This document shows, one piece after another, positions 1 through 10,550 of a stretch of DNA of 64,000 bases (its first letter is position 1; each line of letters starts with the position of its first letter). The stretch comes from Clitoria ternatea (taxonomy: Eukaryota; Streptophyta; Magnoliopsida; Fabales; Fabaceae): contig CM075676.1 of the NCBI GenBank assembly GCA_037962975.1, forward strand, positions 42,385,501-42,449,500, in the 5' to 3' direction. Made by a program: the position numbers and the translations under genes. The notes beneath the pieces are model-generated. The model did not search any database and was not told where the DNA came from. It saw only the letters and a list, made by a program, of their open reading frames with translations.

Positions 1-871
1 GAAACATAGAAGAGTAATGTCAGAATGGTCACTGGAGTAGTTAACGAAGACTTCAAGGTTGTCACGGCTAGTCTACCTTACTGGAGAGAGTCGTCGAAGA
101 ACCCTGGTCCACTTTAACAGTGATGAACGAAAGGGGCCAAAGAGTATCGTCGAAGGGCACACAAACAGAACAAGAAAACCTAACTTTTTTGGGTCTTAAG
201 TTGACGCGACCCAACCCAACAAGGCCCAAACTTGAAAAAGACCTATGGCGCTACTATGTCCGCCATGGACTGCCTCAGTCGCCATAACTCCATGCCCATT
301 TTAGGAGTTACTTGAAGAACAACGGACACCGTTTTGGCCACTTTTTACAATAGTGGATTATGGATGGAAAGAAAACCTTGCCCTTGCACATGGTTAATGC
401 TCGGTCCAAAGATTAGGGTTCGAGTGAGAACGAAAATGAAATATTTAGGACTGAGATAGGAATGCAAAATTTTAGGACTGAGATAGAGTCAGATACTGGA
501 TTGATGAGACAGAGTGAGAGGAAAGAGGTCGAGACTGAGAGGGAAAAGGATCGAGAAGGAGACAGGGAAACGAGCGTAAGAAGGAAAGGGAAAGGGAAAA
601 GGATTGATATTGTTTTGAAAGAAAGACAAAACCAATACTTAAAAACGACGTCATTTTGTGTGATTTAAGTTTGCCATTCCAATGTCAGCGGTTCCTTTAT
701 AAATTAATATCAACGGTTCTATTTAGAACCGCAGACTAAAGTGATAATAAAGTATTCTCAGCGGTTCTAGTTAAGAACCGCAGACATTGGTGTAAATTAT
801 TTAACAATTTCTGCGGTTCCGTTGTAGCGCTGACAAAACTAGTGCATCCTTTTAGCATTTTTGTTGTAGTG
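1..871 (-). mobile_element. CACTA (En/Spm) transposon, one end
   Basis: The right boundary reads TTTTTGTTGTAGTG and stops at 871. Its reverse complement, CACTACAACAAAAA, is the classic CACTA terminus, so the element extends leftward and probably continues off the window. Behind the terminus (about 686-820) is a cluster of GCGGTTC / GAACCGC motifs in both orientations, the kind of subterminal repeat bound by CACTA transposases. No transposase frame is visible in this part. The 462-668 stretch is Glu/Arg/Lys-rich low complexity and is not a convincing gene. The other end and the 3 bp target duplication cannot be checked. Confidence 0.65.
686..820. repeat. CACTA subterminal motif cluster (GCGGTTC / GAACCGC)
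   Basis: Six copies of a 7-8 bp motif (GCGGTTC, one variant ACGGTTC, and the inverse GAACCGC) lie within about 135 bp, paired as small inverted repeats. The location just inside the CACTA terminus at 871 fits transposase-binding subterminal repeats. Confidence 0.6.
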
Positions 872-1745
872 AATATGTTTAAAATACTACCTAGGAAGTA
901 GATCAACTCCCATGAGCATTATCAAAAGCATGAACACTTGTGAGATTCACTTTTGTATTTACTTTTTTATTTTTCTTCAAAATAGTTTTATACAGTAAAT
1001 TAATATTCCAAGTTTATTATACGGATTTCATTATACTAGATGAGTTTGGCTACATGAATTGTGTGAAACTCTATATAGCTTGTTGTTTGCCTCAATTTCA
1101 TGCATAATCCATAGTGTATATATTGAACTATACTGGGCTATTTTTTATGTGTAACAAGGTGGTTGTAAAATTTTGAAATATGTAATTTACAGGGGAGACT
1201 TTACCAAAATTTCAGTAGGCTCACTGTGTAATTAGACTGTGTGTACCCAATATAGGATCCCATGCAAGATTCAACATAACTGATCGATACACTGTGTTGT
1301 GTTGGATCTTGAATTGTCTTAGTTGGACAGTTTAGGATGAATCTGTAACTAGTAGGGCGTAACCCATACATATTGGTGTTTATGTGAATCTTGTGTTGTT
1401 GAAGTACAATTGGAATTCTGATTATGCCTTTAAGGACAATGGACCATTGACGTAGAAACCCTACCCGGTAACTATATGATGAAAATAATACTAATGAGAA
1501 AGAGTAAAAGATGATGAGCATTCATGCATCATTGCATTGTAAGATGATGTTGTACCGTGGTCAACCGCATTATAGTGTGGGAGTACACAGGAGAACGACC
1601 AAATTTCTAGTTTAGTATGAACCTTGGGAGTACTCCTGGTTCGGGTATCCAGATGGCTCGGGTTAACACCCAATGTCGGACCGTCCGTGGCTAGCCAGGG
1701 GTACTTTGACGAGAACGAACATTTTGAGGGCCGTGTAACGCGAGT
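872..1745. other. Unassigned spacer
   Basis: This lies between the CACTA end and the start of the duplicated block. The short open frames on the minus strand (1201-1521, 1491-1673) have no recognisable domain. No repeat partner was noticed elsewhere in the window. Confidence 0.4.
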
Positions 1746-3332
1746 TATGGTTTTATGTGGCCACGCTACAACGTCAGAGTAGGATCTATATGATTATGTT
1801 GGACTATGGTCCATGCACCCTATTAATAGTTGAGAACTCGAAAGGACTCCGGCTGCACTATTCCATGAAGCCCCTTCTTCCCCAGTAGACGTACCAGCGA
1901 GATGATGTTATTGATGATATGGTGATTATTGATGATGATGAGATAATGGCCCCATTTACATCATGAGATTTAAATGAAAAGAAAGAGACATAGTGAACCT
2001 AAAACATGCATAGCATAACATCTTGATTGACTAACCGCACTGATGAATATCGATATGAATTGATTGATGTTTGTGATTGTTAGTGGCTAAGAAACAAATA
2101 TTAATGATGGACATGTATGTTGTTGCTAACTTACATTGCAAATGACAACCGAGGACAATTCTTGGTTGCCAATCATTCATCGTTGTTAAATATGTCACTA
2201 TTATAGTGACAACACATTTTCGGTTACTAAATTTTTTTATAGCTAAAATAATGTTTTTTAGTAGTGGTCAAAAAGTTTTCCGACCATATTGTTTATACTG
2301 TTTGTATACCAATGATATATGATGTGTATGTACTACAAGAAGAAAAATCTATATTTGCTTTGAATGGAGTACCATACAATATTCAATTTTTCATCCTACA
2401 ACTCGTTTGTGTGGAAGAAGGGTTCTACACCATATGCAAAGTTTAAGTAGGACAAATGCCTTGCATGAGACATTAATGTCCATAACCAACGTTATTATAT
2501 TGTGTGGAACACTGTCACTATATCACTATAGGGATATAGAATTTTAGCATGATGGCTTGGTGTAGAATAATCTCCTACATCAATGTCAAACAACATGAAA
2601 TTGTAAAAAATATCTAATTTTTAGATTTCTGATTAAAATTTAAGTAATTTATTTAAACAAAAAAATAAAGTACATAAATCATATAGCTCAAGTTATTAAG
2701 TTAAGTTTGAAATAATGAATTTTTTTCATAAATAATATGTTTATAACGGTATAGAAAATTTAAAAATAAATTTTATTATTATTAAATATCAATCTTACAA
2801 AATAAATATTTATAATTTTATAGTTAAATAGCATTCATGCTAAGAAAGTTGTTTTTAAATTCATGAAAATAAAACACCAGGATTTAGTAAGAAAAATAAA
2901 TATTAAATTCAAAATTAAAAATTGTTATACTAAGACAGAATTCAAAAATAAATACTTTTAACTGTTTTATATTTTAAGGACAGAATTTAACTTATCACTT
3001 AATAATGTGTTATTAAACGAATAATTATTACAAAATTAGATTTTCATAGTATTCTATTAAAACTAATCCTCCCCTTAATTGTATTATTTTAATATTTAGA
3101 AAATCAATGTATTTGTATTTGTTATTTATTCAAAAACAAACATTGATAAAAACTATAAAAGAGAACAAGGACATTGAAAGATTAAAAGTAAGATGTTGAA
3201 TGTATGGATGACAATCAACTAGACGTTAGTTAAGGCTATGACTCTTCTTTTCAAGACCTAGTTTGGTTTAGCCTATTTAATAAAAAGTGGGTATTATCAG
3301 ATACTTTTATATGTTCTGAATATATGATTATA
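1746..3332. other. AT-rich spacer of unit 1, with possible CACTA-type terminus
   Basis: No gene is seen. At about 2245-2266 the sequence ends in TTTTTTAGTAGTG, whose reverse complement CACTACTAAAAAA looks like a second CACTA-family terminus, with GTCACTATTATAGTGAC inverted repeats behind it. The matching left end was not found, so this is tentative. From 2267 onward the DNA is very AT-rich. Confidence 0.35.
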
Positions 3333-3402
3333 GGTGGCATAGCCGAATGGTAAAGTGGGGGACTGCAAATCCTTTTTCCTAGTTCAGATCTAGGTGTCGC
3401 CT
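3333..3402 (+). tRNA. trnC-GCA-like: Plastid-like tRNA-Cys(GCA), unit 1 copy (probably inactive)
   Basis: The 70 nt fold as a tRNA. The acceptor arm is GGTGGCA with TGTCGCC, using G-T wobbles. The anticodon loop CTGCAAA sits between GGGGA and TCCTT. The T arm pairs CCTAG with CTAGG around TTCAGAT. The anticodon is GCA (Cys), and length and sequence resemble plastid trnC rather than the nuclear tRNA-Cys. It probably came from inserted plastid DNA; the flanks show no other plastid gene. D-stem pairing is weak, so function is doubtful. Confidence 0.6.
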
Positions 3403-6224
3403 GATCAAATTCTCCAGATGAAGCAAGTACGACCGTACAAAGAAAATTTAATTAATTAAAGACATCGGTGTTTGAAAACAAAAATAAACGTATCAAATTG
3501 GTCTTTTTACGATCTTATACATAAATTTTATAATATAGATTATAATTTATACAACAACTGCAACAAACTCTTCTTCCACTAAATGGTGTTGACTATATAG
3601 ATTAAACGATGCTATTGTAAATTCTGATTTCTTAGGGATCTCATTTATAAAGTAAATTATAGTTGATAAAATGTTAAAATTTATAAATGCATATATTTTT
3701 GAATGTCATAAAGTTTCAACTTAAAACTAATTGACAATGAAAGAAATAACCTAATACATATTTAAACAATTCTACATACTATGAGATAAAGAATGTAAAA
3801 CTAGTAACCTTATGAATCATACAATTTATAATACTGAAACTATTTTTTAAAATTACCTATAACGTATAAATTTCATTATTAACTATATATTTTTATATGT
3901 TAATAAACTTGTTTAAGATAAATACATTATTTTATTAACATATATATATTTAGATCCACAAAAACCGCGTTAATAACTTGTAATTATTCCATCAGAATTT
4001 TGTTAGACCTAAGCATTTTAATGTTATGATGAGCTACGCCTCTTCAAATGAGAATTTTCTTCTTTTAAAAGAATGATGAAGTCACCATGGATGACATATG
4101 CATGCATTGATGAAAGTCATGACGATTGAGAATTTAAATTACTCACACTGAGGTGCATTTTATATTGCACGATACGAACACTAGAGAGACGACCCTATAA
4201 CATTGCAAGTTACCATTAATTAATTTGTATTAAGTGTTTTACTATAGGACTTATACATGAATCTAACAAATAATGCAATTTCATTTAGTGACAACACTAG
4301 AATGGAAGCTAAGCGTGCGAGAAAGAAAGAATTAAAGCCCTAAGCCCTAAAATATATTTTTCTTTCTCCTTTTCTATTTCTCTTGCACGTGTGAGAGAAA
4401 GGAAGAATGGAAGTTATTGTGCTCATCAATGGCTTGATTGGAGCTCAAATTCTCGTCGACACTTAAAATTGATCGCATATTCGAAATTGTGGAAACAAGG
4501 TAAACATTTAGGTAACTTCAATTTCTAGTTTCAATTATTTTCCTCCCAAAATCGAATTTGGCATTAGTTATGGGTTTCTTGAATTATTTCGGTTTGGGTG
4601 CTTTTGAGAAAGAAAATTCAAGGAACCAACCTCCTAAGGTTTGAAAATGACGTTGGGTATTAATGAGTTTTCATCTCAACAGTCGTTCGTTACAGACCAA
4701 GGTGTCAACCAAAGAGGAACCCCGAGTCAAGAGCGCAATTAATTGAGACAAACTTCAAAAGCCTTAAAAATGTATTTGGAGTTGTTTCGCTAAAGTGGGT
4801 TTTGAATTCGATGTCGAAATGCTAATCCACTTCGTAAATTTCTTAAATTATGGATATTGGTGACAATTTGGGGATTTTGACCTATTTAGGCCTGTTTTTT
4901 AAAATAATTATCAATATGGGTCTCATGTGGAACAAATTAGCTGTGTGGGTGTATTTGGGTCACATCATGTTTTAAAATCGCATGAGAGGAAGATGAAATT
5001 CTACATGCTTGAGACGTGGTAAGCATGCAGAGATCCGTCTGGGAAGGAGACAAAAGCATACCCAATTCGCATATCAACAAGACGAAATTGACCAGCGTGT
5101 CAGGGGCAGGGAAGCAGGATGGATTTCGGTTCATTAAAGGACGAAATCATCAAAGATTCGTCTTATTGGGGGCCGAAATGCATAAGAATTCATCCCATGC
5201 CTGGATGAAAGTGGATCAGAATTTGTCCCATGCCTGGACGAAAGTGGTTAGACATGCAAGGACGAAATTAGAGATACGAAATTGGTTTAAATTATGGTCC
5301 ATATAGTGAAACTTTTTCACACTCCATTTTCACTCTTCATCTTTAGTTCCAATAGCTTCAGTGGTCCCTTTTCCATTTCACTCGTGTGTGCATTGCTTTT
5401 GAAGGGTTCCAGCTTCTTGAAAGGTATATTATCTTCACCTTATTTAGAAATTGTTTTATATTTTTGGGTTGAACCTAATGCTTTGTTAAATTTATTTTTT
5501 AAACATTGTTGCTTTTGTAATAAAAATAATGTATTTTTTATAGTGTTATTTATTTTGGTATTGTGGTTATATATTTTGTTGATATTATGATAATACATGT
5601 TGTTAATCGCACAAAACGATGATAATAGTAAAGATAAAATAAGTAAATTTTAAAATATTAATGTTTTGTTTGTTGGGCTATGTGGTAGTGTGTGAAAATA
5701 TTATCAAGAATATATTTTTTTTCCGATAATATCTTGTTCAATAAAATAAAAACTTTTTTAACATTGATGTTTTTGTAAAATTAATATATTTTTACAGTAT
5801 TATTTGTTGATATTATGACAATATATGTTATTGTTAGTGTGATAATATATTGTAGATAATGATTTGGTGATAGTGTGAAGGTAAAATAATTATATTTTAA
5901 AATAATGATGTTTTTATGGATAGTGGAGTATTTTTGTTGATAATGTTTTGTGCATTAAAATAAATATCTTTCTTTAACATTGTTGCCTTGTAAAAATAAT
6001 ATATTTTTATAGTGTAATTTATGGATAGTGTGATAATATATTTTGTTGATTTGTTGGTAGTGTTAAACTAAAATGATTATATGTAAAAATATTGATTTTT
6101 TTTTAAACTATATAGTTTGTAAAAGTCATATATTTGTAATATTGTAAAAGTGTTATATTTATAATATAGTTTGAAAAAATATTATATTTATAATAATATG
6201 TTTATCATAATATGTGTCTTGTAG
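3403..6224. other. AT-rich spacer, unit 1
   Basis: No gene is recognised. About 5450-6220 is built from diverged copies of a motif like GTGTGATAATATATTTTGTTGAT, so it is degenerate low-complexity DNA. Small open frames at 5016-5306 and 5294-5590 have no domain I know. CTTGTAG at about 6218-6224 could be the splice acceptor of the following PMD exon. Confidence 0.4.
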
Positions 6225-7002
6225 GACGGACACGTCGTCTTCATCTATGCGAATTTCAAATGAAGTAAACCAAGCCCTGAAAACCCATCTCTCCTAAAAT
6301 TTCAAAATGTACATGTATCCGAATCTATATGGAATGGGAAACCAGACAGAATTTTAAAATATAGAAGTGCGTTACTTTTCTGTTGCGAGAGAGGCTCTGT
6401 TCCACAACAAATTATGCTACTGTTACGAAGAGCTGGTTTCCTTGGGATAGCTTAACTTCATTTTTTTAAGGTAGAGCCTGCTTTGGTGTCTGCACTTACG
6501 GAGAGGTGGAGACCTGAGACGCACACATTTCATATGCCGCTTGGTGAATGCACGATTACCCTCCAAGACGTGGCAGTGCAAGTTGGGCTACGAGTAGATG
6601 GCCGACCATTGATAACTGATACATCAGAACAGGATTGGAAGGCAACGGTGTAAAATTTATTTGGTTTGTATCCGCCTGATGATGCATTTCATTGTGGTTG
6701 TTTAAAGATGAAGTAACTTTCAGATAACTTTACCACCGTTGATGACCACCTTGGGACTCTACTGCAGACGTTGAGATACATCAGAGCTTATATTCTACAT
6801 TCGATAGGTGGTGTTATATTCTTTGATCAATGCAGTAGTAGGGTCTTTTTGAAGTATTTCCCGTTACTGGAAGACCTTGATACGTGCAGCGAGTACAGAT
6901 GTGGTTCTACTGCACTAAGTTATTTGTACCGTGAGTTATGTAAGTCCACAGATTATGATCGATCATCAACATGTGGTCTGTATCTACTCCTTCATGTATG
7001 GG
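6225..7002 (+). pseudogene. Plant mobile domain (PMD / MAIN-like) gene fragment, unit 1
   Basis: One frame reads through PMD hallmarks: a segment with RWRPETHTFHMPLGE, then CTITLQDVAVQVGLRVDGRP, then the LPLLEDLDTCSEYRCGSTAL and LYRELCK blocks, and LLLHVW at the end. PMD proteins are plant proteins related to transposon-carried domains, with MAIN and MAIL1 as host members. The frame is broken by TAA at 6651-6653 and 6714-6716, and upstream it needs further frame changes. It ends abruptly at 7002, where the Athila LTR begins; the next coding piece survives only in unit 2 (62515-62590). Confidence 0.75.
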
Positions 7003-8603
7003 TGATAAATTAATTTTAATACACTTCTTATAGTTTTACACTTGGGGTTTATTATATAATTACTATGTTTAATAATAGTATTTTAATTAAGTTTTATGTT
7101 GTTTAGTTAAATTGAAGTATTATGTATATATGTTTCAATTCTCGTTTTTGTATGTATCTTGAGTATCTTGCCTTATTTTGGCCATAACTTGGGCTTTTGT
7201 CATCCAAATGGGCTAATATTGGAGCCCATGGAAAGCTAAGACAGAGGGCTACATCATGATGATCAGATTTGGTTATTTTACATTTGAAAAAAATAAAGAA
7301 ATGGAGCTTGAATCAATCAGCCCTCATGTGTCCCACCAGCATTGACATAGTTAACCAAAATACACATATCTGGAGCTGTAGATGTCCAAATGACCTCTTC
7401 TTGCGCCAAATTCTCAATAAGACAGAGATCTACAACTTTTATGTTGAAGGTTTTGCAAAATTTGGCCATCTAGAAGGTCATATTTGACTCGCGAGGTGGA
7501 GAAGATAAAGAGGAGAATGAATTTCAACACCTACCATTATCTTCTTTTGAATTATTGTAATTTCAAGCCCACCAATGTTGAAAAAATACATTAATAATCA
7601 GAAAATGAATTATAGTATCATCATATCTTACCTATAAATAGATGCTTGAAGTTGTAAGGAAGATACACAAGAAATACATAAGAAATACATGCTTTAGTTT
7701 TCATTACATTTCTATATCTTTGCTTTAGTTTCTTAAGTTTTAGTTCTTTCTCTTGCTTTATTTCTTTGTTCTATATTCCATCCCTCAAGTTATGATTTTC
7801 ATTTCCCTTCCTCAATATCAAGTAAGTTAATTTTATTATTTGTTATTTACTTTTATAATCAAACTTATAGTTAATTTAATATTAGTTTTCATTGTTAAAA
7901 ATTATCATGGAAGCTTAATCTTTTAAAATCAACTCAAGGAATTTAATTTTTCTTTATGTTAACTTTGAGTTCTTGCTCTTAATATTTTGATTGAAGATAA
8001 TTACTTTTCTTTGTTTCTCAAACACTTATGATGGTAGATTATTTAAGTATATAACCGATTGGTATATAATTAAACAATATATAATTTAAACTGATGTTAG
8101 TTGGTTAATCAATAATCAATTTAAGAACAAAGATTAAGTCACTAAATAAGAGATTTCTATTTAGTTTCTTAACTCAATCAAATTATGGTTTTAAAGTTAT
8201 TTTAGTAATTAATAAGAATATATCGATTGATTATTCTTATTTTTTCATTAATTCAATTCTAGAAGATTTTCTAGAATATAATCATTTAGGGATTCCAAAT
8301 GATTCAAGGTTGAGAAATTAATTATATTTAATCATATTTGTGATCAATGATTAGTTAACTAAAGATTTATTAATTCCTTGGGTTGGTTGTTTCTAAATTT
8401 GATTATTCTTACTCATAAATTTACTTTTTGCACTATTATATAATCACTTAATTTTCCTTTCAATCTCAACACAAACCCCCCCTTTGTTATAATTAAATTG
8501 AGTGTAACTAATTAAACTAAGGTCCTCGAGAGACGACTAAGGTTGTTTACCTTATACTATATTAATTTAACTTTTTATTTGACCCGACAACGACAGCGTG
8601 TCA
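7003..8603 (+). repeat. Athila copy 1 5' LTR (about 1.6 kb)
   Basis: It begins TGATAAATTAATTT directly after the PMD codons and ends GTGTCA at 8603, four bases before the primer-binding site. The same sequence recurs at 23626-24640 plus 49291-49872, and at 59819-62509 (interrupted). Confidence 0.9.
7632..7641 (+). promoter_or_regulatory. TATA box in Athila copy 1 LTR
   Basis: CTATAAATAG lies about 630 bp into the LTR and is conserved in all three LTRs (24255-24264 and 60450-60459). It is the best candidate for the U3 promoter driving the element transcript. Confidence 0.6.
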
Positions 8604-8607
8604 AATT

Positions 8608-8624
8608 TGGCGCCGTTGCCGGGG
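8608..8624 (+). promoter_or_regulatory. Primer-binding site (tRNA-Asp type), copy 1
   Basis: TGGCGCCGTTGCCGGGG is complementary to the 3' end of plant tRNA-Asp, the primer used by Athila elements. It starts five bases after the LTR terminus. Confidence 0.85.
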
Positions 8625-8931
8625 ACCTTTGGTCCTAATTATTTGCATTCAATTACCTAATATGTTTTACATTTTTTTTGTAGGTGTGTTGAAGATATTC
8701 AGGTTTGGTTGAATGTGAGCATATAAAAAAAAATTTAAAAAAAATCCACTTTATTATATTCTTATTTATTTTCTAGTAATCTCATTTTCAACCATTAAAA
8801 AAAATATAAATATAAAAAAATCTTTAAATTTTTAAATATATGTTCTAAGCATTTCATAATTAAAATGGTAACTTTTTCCTTTTATTACATAGTTGTAGTA
8901 TTTTGTTACAATATATGTAGATGTATTGTGT
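8625..8931 (+). other. Athila leader, copy 1
   Basis: Untranslated AT-rich leader between the primer-binding site and gag. TTTTTTTGTAGGTGTGTTG near 8670-8690 has a splice-acceptor look. No coding potential is seen. Confidence 0.5.
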
Positions 8932-9025
8932 ATGACTAGATCTAATCCTGAACCATTATATTCTTTTGATCCTGAAATAGATGGAACATTTCATCAATTA
9001 GTTAGATCATCTAAGAAACTATTAG

Positions 9026-9094
<69 letters not shown>

Positions 9095-10382
9095 TTCTAG
9101 CTAATAGCATAAGTAGTGAAACTAAACCTTCAACTTCTGAGTATTTATATAACATGGCTGAAAAGACATTAAAAGAACTAGCTACACTAGATGTCACTAA
9201 TCAACCATCATGCATCTTATATCTTGAGGAAGATGTTCCTTTTGTGCTTAAAACTGGTTTAGTTCATTTGTTACCAAAATTTCATGGTCGTGCAGGTGAA
9301 GATCCTCATAAACACTTAAAAGCATTTCATATCCTTTGCTCTACCATGAAACTGAAGGGTTTTCAAAAGAACATGTAAAACTTAAAGCTTTTCCTTTCTC
9401 CCTAGCAGATATCGTTGAGGATTGGTTATTTTACCTTCCTCCTGGCTCCATTACAAGTTGGGATGACCTAAAGAAAATGTTTCTTAAAAAAGTTTTCCCC
9501 GCTTCAAGAACTTCCTCAATTAGAAAAGAAATATATGGCATCTGGCAACATGACCGAGAAAATCTTTATGAATACTGGGAAAGATTTAAAAGATTGTGTG
9601 CTAGTTGTCCCCATCACCAAATTACGGACCAACTTCTCATATAATATTTCTATGAAGGTCTTAATCCAATAGATAGAACTTTGGTTGATGCAGCTAGCGG
9701 TGGTGCTTTGCAAAATAAAACTACAAATGCAACAAAAACTTTAATTGAGAACATGGCTGCTAATGCTCAACAACATGCCACTAGAAATAATTCTATAGTA
9801 ATTAGAGGAGTCCATGAAATTGAAACTACTAATGATGGAGATAAAAAATGGGAAAGTAAATTTGCTGAACTAGCAACACTTATGAAAAATATTATTGTGT
9901 CTCAAAAACAACAACCTGCAACCCCTGCTAAGGTATGCTCTATTTGTACTTCATTAGATCATTATACCGATTGTTGTCCTACATTGCAGGAAGCTAAAAT
10001 TCCCAATGAAAATCCTCAAGTATGTGCTGCCAACTTATACAACAACAGACTGCCACAACAACAACATAATAATTATGATCTTTCTTCTAACAGATATAAT
10101 CCTGGTTGGAGGAATCACCCTAATTTAAGATGGGGTAATTCTTCACAACAACCTCATGCACCTTTTCAGGCAAATACTGGAACAAGCAGACCATATCAAC
10201 CTCCTCATGTACAACAACAAGCTACACAAGTAGCTGCACCTTCCCCTGAGAAATCAAATTTGGAGGAATTGATAAAGCAAATGTCGGTAGATAATCTGAA
10301 CTTCCAAAAAAGAACTAAGGCTACAATTCAGACTCTTGAAAATCAGATTGGTCAATTGGCTACATCTTTAAACCATTTGTAG
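8932..10382 (+). pseudogene. gag: Athila Gag, copy 1 (broken)
   Basis: Capsid and nucleocapsid protein of the element. The start ATG at 8932 (MTRSNPEP) matches the intact copy-2 frame. After a poly-Asn tract comes the retrotransposon Gag domain, then a Gln/Asn-rich region with a CX2CX4HX4C zinc knuckle (CSICTSLDHYTDCC), then a short coiled-coil-like tail. Copy 1 has lost one C near 9352, a frameshift that ends the first frame at 9378. It also has CAA to TAA at 9642-9644 and CAG to TAG at 10380-10382, where copy 2 is open. Confidence 0.85.
9028..9093 (+). repeat. (AAT)22 microsatellite coding poly-Asn in gag
   Basis: 22 uninterrupted AAT codons encode asparagine. The matching tract in copy 2 (50296-50355) has 20 Asn codons, one of them AAC. 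Confidence 0.95.
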
Positions 10383-10550
10383 TCTCAAGGGTTCAGATAA
10401 GTTACCCGCTCAGACAATTGTCAATCTTAAAAATGTAAGTGCAATTACTTTAAGATCTGGTAAAGCTATCCATGGATCAAAAAATAACAACAAACTGAAA
10501 ATACTATTATCATAGAAAAACATGCAGAAGAAGTTTTAGATAGTTCAAGT
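10383..10550 (+). other. gag-pro linker, copy 1
   Basis: Sequence homologous to the Athila segment containing the ITLRSGKAI block. It is in a different frame from gag in both copies, so that frameshift is older than the duplication. A stop ends it near 10555. Confidence 0.5.

Noticed and set aside
1201..1521. 106-codon minus-strand frame
   Set aside because: No recognisable motif, biased composition, no splice or start support.
2264..2446. Short plus-strand frame repeated at 18893-19075
   Set aside because: Present twice only because of the segmental duplication; no domain and no gene context.
8994..9197. Minus-strand frame with a poly-Leu run (also 50262-50459)
   Set aside because: Antisense reading of the AAT repeat in gag.
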